A stretch of DNA of 10,345 nucleotides from JANNRW01 sp031401815 (lineage in GTDB: Bacteria; Desulfobacterota; Desulfuromonadia; Geobacterales; DSM-12255), in the NCBI GenBank assembly GCA_031401815.1, contig JANNRW010000334.1:1-10345 (forward strand). Direction: 5' to 3'. Shown piece by piece: positions 6,862 through 10,345 of the stretch. A program made the position numbers and the translations under genes. The notes under the pieces were generated by a model. It was not told the origin of the DNA. It did no database searches and saw nothing but the letters and a program-made list of their open reading frames with translations. Position 1 is the first letter of the stretch; each line of letters opens with the position of its first letter.

Positions 6862-7919
6862 TTCCCGGAGCTTATCCTCTCCTGCCATGCTTCGGCTATC
6901 TCCTTCAGAGTCTGGCGCAGGGATCTGGTGATGTTCCACTCAGGATAGTGAGCTTTCATTTTGGAGAGGTTACTGTAGTAGCAGATATGATCGCCAATCC
7001 GGTTTTCATCTACGTATGACCAGATCTGCTGCTTGCCGGTGAACTCCTCAGCAAGGAAAAACGCCTCCAGTATGGAGCAGGAGTTCTCCTTACCCCCTCC
7101 GAGATTATAGACCTCGCCAGAGCGGGGGGCTTTGTAAAAGGCATGAATAAAACGAGCCACATCTTCTGAATGAATATTGTCCCGAACCTGTTTACCCTTG
7201 TAGCCGAAAATCGTGTAGTGGCGCTCTTCGAGGTTACATTTGACCAGATAACTCAGGAAACCGTGGAGTTCGACACCACTGTGATTTGGGCCGGTCAGGC
7301 AGCCGCCCCGCAGGCAGCAGGTCGGCATGTCAAAATAACGGCCATACTCCTGCACCATGATGTCGGCGGCAGCCTTGGAAGCGCCGAAGAGAGAGTGCTT
7401 TGACTGGTCTATGGAAAAACTTTCAGGGATTCCATCAGAAAAGGCCGGATCATCGTAATCCCACCGGGTTGCCAGCTCTTTGAGGGGGATATTGTTAGGA
7501 AGGTCCCCATAAACCTTGTTTGTTGACATATGGATGAATGGAGCTTCGGGGCAGACTTGCCGGGCGGCTTCGAGAAGATTAAGGGTGCCTGTCGCGTTAG
7601 TGTCGAAATCGTCGAAAGGGATGGCGGCAGCCCGGTCATGGGATGGCTGGGCTGCCGTATGAATAATACAGGAGGGTTTTAGCTGACGGACAAGATGCAA
7701 AACCCCCTGGCGATCCCTGATATCTAGTTCGTGGTGCCGGAAGTTCGCAAGGGTTGTTGTAAGTCTTTGCTGGCTCCATCGCGTATCCCCCTGGGAGCCG
7801 AAAAAGATTGCCCGCTGGTTGTTATCCAGACCGTGGACTGTAAAACCGAGGCTGTGGAAATATGTTGATACTTCCGAACCGATCAGGCCGGAAGAGCCTG
7901 TAACAAGGATTGATTTCAT
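6858..7919 (-). CDS. RfbE-like SDR with Phe at the catalytic Tyr position (SDR-A)
   Basis: Extended SDR of 353 residues, predicted to act on a nucleotide sugar in the cytoplasm. Seen: GSSGLIG (8-14), LDN (31-33), HELDIRD (63-69), HTAAQPSHD (87-95), STNKVYGDL (132-140), which is nearly the same as in Salmonella CDP-tyvelose 2-epimerase RfbE, then GKQVRDNIHSEDV and YNLGGG. The expected YxxxK reads FGASK: Phe178 with Lys182, so the usual acid/base Tyr is absent. I recall LFGASK in close relatives, so this may be a family trait rather than damage. Two ATG codons are adjacent (7922 and 7919); AAGG lies four bases from the first and seven from the second, favouring 7919. It follows argG after the MITE-like insertion and overlaps the next gene as ATGA. 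Reaction unknown: a true epimerase, a partner for SDR-B, or a binding protein are all possible. Confidence 0.85.
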   Translation of the reverse strand: MKSILVTGSSGLIGSEVSTYFHSLGFTVHGLDNNQRAIFFGSQGDTRWSQQRLTTTLANFRHHELDIRDRQGVLHLVRQLKPSCIIHTAAQPSHDRAAAIPFDDFDTNATGTLNLLEAARQVCPEAPFIHMSTNKVYGDLPNNIPLKELATRWDYDDPAFSDGIPESFSIDQSKHSLFGASKAAADIMVQEYGRYFDMPTCCLRGGCLTGPNHSGVELHGFLSYLVKCNLEERHYTIFGYKGKQVRDNIHSEDVARFIHAFYKAPRSGEVYNLGGGKENSCSILEAFFLAEEFTGKQQIWSYVDENRIGDHICYYSNLSKMKAHYPEWNITRSLRQTLKEIAEAWQERISSGK

Positions 7920-7926
7920 CATGACC

Positions 7927-7930
7927 CCTT
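7927..7930 (-). promoter_or_regulatory. Ribosome binding site deciding the SDR-A start
   Basis: AAGG core of GAAGGGG, seven bases before the ATG at 7919 and only four before the ATG at 7922, favouring the second of the two adjacent start codons. It lies just outside the left target copy of the MITE-like insertion, so the insertion left it intact. Confidence 0.55.
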
Positions 7931-7938
7931 CAAAGATG

Positions 7939-7946
7939 AAATACCC
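7939..7946. repeat. Left target site duplication of the MITE-like element
   Basis: AAATACCC, identical to 8117-8124 and abutting the left terminal inverted repeat. Confidence 0.78.
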
Positions 7947-7950
7947 GCAA

Positions 7951-7985
7951 CTGCTCAGTAGTCAGGATTCAGGGGTCAGGTTTCA
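7951..7985 (-). repeat. Left heptad array, five units
   Basis: Read on the minus strand, five 7-base units in order: TGAAACC, TGACCCC, TGAATCC, TGACTAC, TGAGCAG. TGA recurs every seven bases. The last two units belong to the terminal inverted repeat; the array faces the one at 8078-8112. Confidence 0.75.
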
Positions 7986-8077
7986 GTAGAAAACCAGAAT
8001 CCGATTTTCTCAAAGGCTTCAATTGCTGACCATAACCCATTTGAATTTCCATTTATGTTTCAGGAATATAATCATTC

Positions 8078-8112
8078 TGACTACTGAATACTGACCACTG
8101 ACTACTGAGCAG
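8078..8112 (+). repeat. Right heptad array, five units
   Basis: Read on the plus strand: TGACTAC, TGAATAC, TGACCAC, TGACTAC, TGAGCAG. The outer two units are identical to those of the left array, the inner three have drifted but keep TGA at each seventh base. Confidence 0.78.
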
Positions 8113-8116
8113 TTAC

Positions 8117-8124
8117 AAATACCC
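8117..8124. repeat. Right target site duplication of the MITE-like element
   Basis: AAATACCC, identical to 7939-7946, abutting the right terminal inverted repeat and ending one base before the argG stop codon. Confidence 0.78.
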
Positions 8125-9345
8125 TCACTTTTTACCGGCTTTCATCAGCGACCTGATCCTCATCCGGAGGGAGTTGATCTTGATAAAGCCTTCTGCATCG
8201 GCCTGGTTGTAAACCTTGTCCTTCTCGAAAGTGGCGAAGTCCAGGTTAAAGAGCGAATCTGTCTCTGATTTGCGGCCAACGGTGCGGCAGTGACCCTTGT
8301 AAAGCTTTACCCTGGCTACACCGTTGACGCATTTTTGAGAATCATCAATGAGTGTTTGAAGCATCAATCGCTCCGGCGAGAACCAGTAACCGGCGTAGAT
8401 CTGCCAGGCATACTGCGGTATAAGGGAATCGCGAATACGCATTACTTCACGATCCATGGTTATCTGTTCCACTGCCGAATGTGCTTCACGCAGGATTGTT
8501 CCGCCGGGGGTTTCGTAGACACCGCGCGATTTCATGCCGACTGAACGGTTCTCCAGCAGATCAACCCGTCCGACACCATGCTCGCCACCTATGTAGTTCA
8601 GGTGTGCCAAGAGCTGGGCAGGTGTCATTGCTTCGCCGTCCACTGCCACGGCATTGCCCTCCTTAAACTCGATTTCAACATACTGTGGCCTGTTTGGAGC
8701 CTTTTCCGGTTTTACGGTAAGAACGTACATCTCCTCCGGAGCCTCTGCCCATGTATCCTCAAGAATTCCCCCTTCAAAAGAGATATGCAGAAGGTTTCGG
8801 TCAGAAGACCAGGGGCGCTTCTTTGTAACAGGAATTGGAATGTCATTCTTTTTTGCATAGGCGATGAGCGCCTGACGGCTGCTAAGCTTCCATTCACGCC
8901 ACGGTGCAATTACTGTGATTGATGGATCAAAGTGATAGTAGCCAAGCTCAAAGCGAACCTGATCGTTCCCCTTGCCGGTAGCACCGTGCGACACTGCGTC
9001 AGCCCCCTCTATCTTTGCAATCTCCATCTGCCTTTTGGCAATGAGCGGACGTGCGATCGAGGTTCCGAGGAGATAGTGTCCCTCGTAGATGGCATTGGCA
9101 CGGAACATCGGGTAGACAAAGTCGCTGACGAACTCCTCTTTCAGGTCGTCTATGTAGACCTTGTCCGCTCCGGTGGCAAAAGCCTTTTCGCGCACCGGAT
9201 CGAGCTCGTCCCCTTGCCCAAGGTCAGCGGAAAAGGTGATTACCTCGCAGCCATACTCGTTTTTAAGCCATTTGAGGATGATGGAGGTGTCAAGCCCGCC
9301 AGAGTAGGCGAGAACGATTTTTTTAACATCTGTTTTTTTTGACAT
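8125..9345 (-). CDS. argG: Argininosuccinate synthase ArgG
   Basis: Cytoplasmic enzyme that joins citrulline and aspartate using ATP to give argininosuccinate, the step before ArgH. The 406-residue length is normal for the shorter bacterial type. Seen: the N-type ATP pyrophosphatase P-loop AYSGGLDTS (13-21), SADLGQG (39-45), GHYLLGTSIARP (89-100) and HGATGKGNDQVRFE (120-133), which bind citrulline, aspartate and ATP in the family. The ATG at 9345 has AAGGAG eight bases upstream (9354-9359). An A8 run codes the opening Ser-Lys-Lys-Thr. It follows argF by 79 bases and is very likely in the same operon; its stop codon is directly followed by the MITE-like insertion. The gene looks intact and functional. 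Confidence 0.98.
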   Translation of the reverse strand: MSKKTDVKKIVLAYSGGLDTSIILKWLKNEYGCEVITFSADLGQGDELDPVREKAFATGADKVYIDDLKEEFVSDFVYPMFRANAIYEGHYLLGTSIARPLIAKRQMEIAKIEGADAVSHGATGKGNDQVRFELGYYHFDPSITVIAPWREWKLSSRQALIAYAKKNDIPIPVTKKRPWSSDRNLLHISFEGGILEDTWAEAPEEMYVLTVKPEKAPNRPQYVEIEFKEGNAVAVDGEAMTPAQLLAHLNYIGGEHGVGRVDLLENRSVGMKSRGVYETPGGTILREAHSAVEQITMDREVMRIRDSLIPQYAWQIYAGYWFSPERLMLQTLIDDSQKCVNGVARVKLYKGHCRTVGRKSETDSLFNLDFATFEKDKVYNQADAEGFIKINSLRMRIRSLMKAGKK

Positions 9346-9353
9346 TGGTGGGT

Positions 9354-9359
9354 CTCCTT
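9354..9359 (-). promoter_or_regulatory. Ribosome binding site of argG
   Basis: AAGGAG on the minus strand, eight bases before the argG ATG at 9345. It confirms that start over an in-frame upstream ATG at 9425 that would run through the argF-argG gap. Confidence 0.75.
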
Positions 9360-9393
9360 GAAAAGCGTCATAAAGTTGGATTTAATCAGCCCT

Positions 9394-9420
9394 ATTGGTC
9401 GAATCCGACTGATCGGTCGT
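9394..9420. repeat. Degenerate 9-base periodic stretch in the argF-argG gap
   Basis: Three consecutive 9-base units on the plus strand, ATTGGTCGA, ATCCGACTG and ATCGGTCGT, each starting AT; the first and third are close and the middle one resembles their complement. It lies just after the argF stop. No terminator with a T run is seen in this gap. Confidence 0.4.
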
Positions 9421-9424
9421 ATCA

Positions 9425-10336
9425 TTAGTTACAAAGCAGATGGGTCATGATGGCTTTCTGGACATGCAATCTGTTCTCCGCTTCATCCCAGACAACAGAG
9501 TTCTTCCCTTCGATAACAGAATCGGTAATCTCCTCGCCCCGGTGCGCCGGGAGACAGTGGAGTACCAGGCAATCGGGTTTTGCCAGAGTCACAAGTGCTT
9601 CGTCCAGGCAGTAGCCTGCAAAAGCTCTCTCCCGCTCTTTCTGCTCTGACTCCTTACCCATGCTGGCCCAGACATCTGTATTGACGACATCGGCACCGGC
9701 CACAGCCTCGCGAGGATCGGTCGTCAGCAGCAGTTTTGCCCCTTTTTCTTTTGCCCATGCAAGCACACCAGCATCAGGCTCGTAACCCCTGGGACAGGCA
9801 AGGCGAAGTTCAAAACCGAAGATCGCAGCAGCCTCGATCCAGGTATTGGCCATGTTGTTCCCGTCCCCTACCCATGCGTAGATAAGCCCTTCGTAGCCAC
9901 CCTTGTGCTCCATGACTGTGAAAATATCAGCCATGATCTGGCAGGGGTGGAACTTGTCAGTAAGGCCATTGATAACCGGAGCTGACGAATACGCCGCAAA
10001 CTCCTCGACAATCTCCTGTCCAAAGGTCCGGATCATGACCCCGTCGCAGTAGCGGGCAATGGTTCTGGCTGTGTCCTTGATCGGCTCACCACGCCCCATC
10101 TGTGAGTCCCTGTTGGAAATGAACAGGCCATGTCCGCCCAGCTGATAGATGCCGACTTCAAATGAAATTCGGGTACGCGTGGAAGACTTGTCAAACACCA
10201 TTGCCAGGGTCTTACCCTTTAACAGATGATGCTCAACGCCCTGTTTCTGTTTTGCCTTTAGCTCCATTGCCAAATTAAGCAGTGCATCCAGTTCAGCCTT
10301 GCTGTAATCATGCAGTGCCAGAAAATGTCGTGCCAT
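9425..10336 (-). CDS. argF: Ornithine carbamoyltransferase ArgF
   Basis: Cytoplasmic enzyme that makes citrulline from ornithine and carbamoyl phosphate, directly feeding ArgG. The 303 residues contain the carbamoyl-phosphate motif SSTRTR (51-56), MGRGEP (80-85), HPCQ (130-133), the DVWASMG ornithine-side loop and HCLPAHRGEE with the catalytic Cys (260-269), which together separate it from aspartate carbamoyltransferase. The ATG at 10336 begins MARHFLAL, normal for the family; only nine upstream bases are in the window, including GGA at a suitable distance. The promoter lies outside. argG follows after 79 bases. No defect is seen. Confidence 0.97.
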   Translation of the reverse strand: MARHFLALHDYSKAELDALLNLAMELKAKQKQGVEHHLLKGKTLAMVFDKSSTRTRISFEVGIYQLGGHGLFISNRDSQMGRGEPIKDTARTIARYCDGVMIRTFGQEIVEEFAAYSSAPVINGLTDKFHPCQIMADIFTVMEHKGGYEGLIYAWVGDGNNMANTWIEAAAIFGFELRLACPRGYEPDAGVLAWAKEKGAKLLLTTDPREAVAGADVVNTDVWASMGKESEQKERERAFAGYCLDEALVTLAKPDCLVLHCLPAHRGEEITDSVIEGKNSVVWDEAENRLHVQKAIMTHLLCN

Positions 10337-10345
10337 ATCAATTCC

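Larger units (their letters stand above)
7947..8116. mobile_element. MITE-like non-coding insertion element, 170 bases
   Basis: The ends, 7947-7965 and 8098-8116, are terminal inverted repeats matching at 18 of 19 positions (GYAACTGCTCAGTAGTCAG). Directly outside them on both sides, with no extra base, is the same 8-base word AAATACCC (7939-7946 and 8117-8124), as expected of a target duplication. The interior holds no ORF of note and no transposase, so it would need a helper. IS66-family elements are remembered to have ends starting GTAA and 8-base duplications; the right end starts GTAA when read inward and the left GCAA, so IS66 is a possible helper, weakly supported. It sits immediately after the argG stop codon (8125-8127), which is intact. 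Deleting the element and one target copy restores a gap of about 24 bases between argG and SDR-A. Confidence 0.8.

Noticed and set aside
6862..6939. Upstream starts at 6939 and 6888 for the 719-residue protein
   Set aside because: They would extend into the SDR-A coding region with a charged, non-membrane leader; the ATGA overlap at 6861 matches the other gene pair in the cassette.
8078..8112. Heptad array as a CRISPR
   Set aside because: Units are 7 bases with no spacers and no cas gene nearby; it is a short tandem repeat inside an insertion element.
8098..8127. Intrinsic terminator directly after argG
   Set aside because: The inverted repeat partner is over 130 bases away and there is no T run; the structure is better explained as element ends.
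9333..9340. A8 run at the argG N-terminus as a frameshift or phase-variable site
   Set aside because: It encodes ordinary lysines at a variable N-terminus of a housekeeping enzyme, and the frame seen is intact; A8 runs also occur at the GT2 end without apparent effect.

Overview
All eight genes read leftwards on the minus strand. In transcription order they are argF, argG, a five-gene sugar and glycosyltransferase cassette, then argH, which is cut by the left edge of the window. The ArgF, ArgG and ArgH sequences, and ArgH's opening residues in particular, look like those of Geobacter-type bacteria (Geobacterales, Desulfuromonadia). That assignment is from memory of the family, not from a search.

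Layout from right to left: argF (10336-9425); a 79-base gap with a weak 9-base periodicity; argG (9345-8125); a 170-base non-coding insertion with 19-base terminal inverted repeats and a perfect 8-base target duplication (7939-8124), which I read as a MITE-like element; an RfbE-like short-chain dehydrogenase/epimerase (SDR-A, 7919-6858); a 719-residue polytopic membrane protein (6861-4702) carrying an internal run of ten C; a 561-residue GT-C type glycosyltransferase (4730-3045); a 279-base gap holding a GC-rich inverted pair of palindromes (REPIN-like, 2826-2933); a second RfbE-like SDR (SDR-B, 2765-1695); a DPM1-like GT2 glycosyltransferase (1698-934); and argH (918 to the edge).

The genes are tightly packed: SDR-A/membrane protein and SDR-B/GT2 overlap as ATGA, the two membrane proteins overlap by 29 bases, and argH starts 15 bases after GT2 with its own strong ribosome binding site. 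Removing the MITE and one target copy leaves only about 24 bases between argG and SDR-A, so argF-argG-cassette-argH was probably one operon before that insertion.

Proposed biology: the SDR pair makes or modifies a nucleotide sugar, the GT2 enzyme loads it onto polyprenyl phosphate, and one or both membrane proteins transfer it on the far side of the inner membrane to an unknown acceptor. Sugar, acceptor and flippase cannot be read from the window. The most unusual points are the placement inside an arginine operon, a C10 tract where a one-base change in either direction stops the 719-residue protein, a Phe in place of the SDR catalytic Tyr in SDR-A, and the MITE-like element with heptad repeats in its ends.
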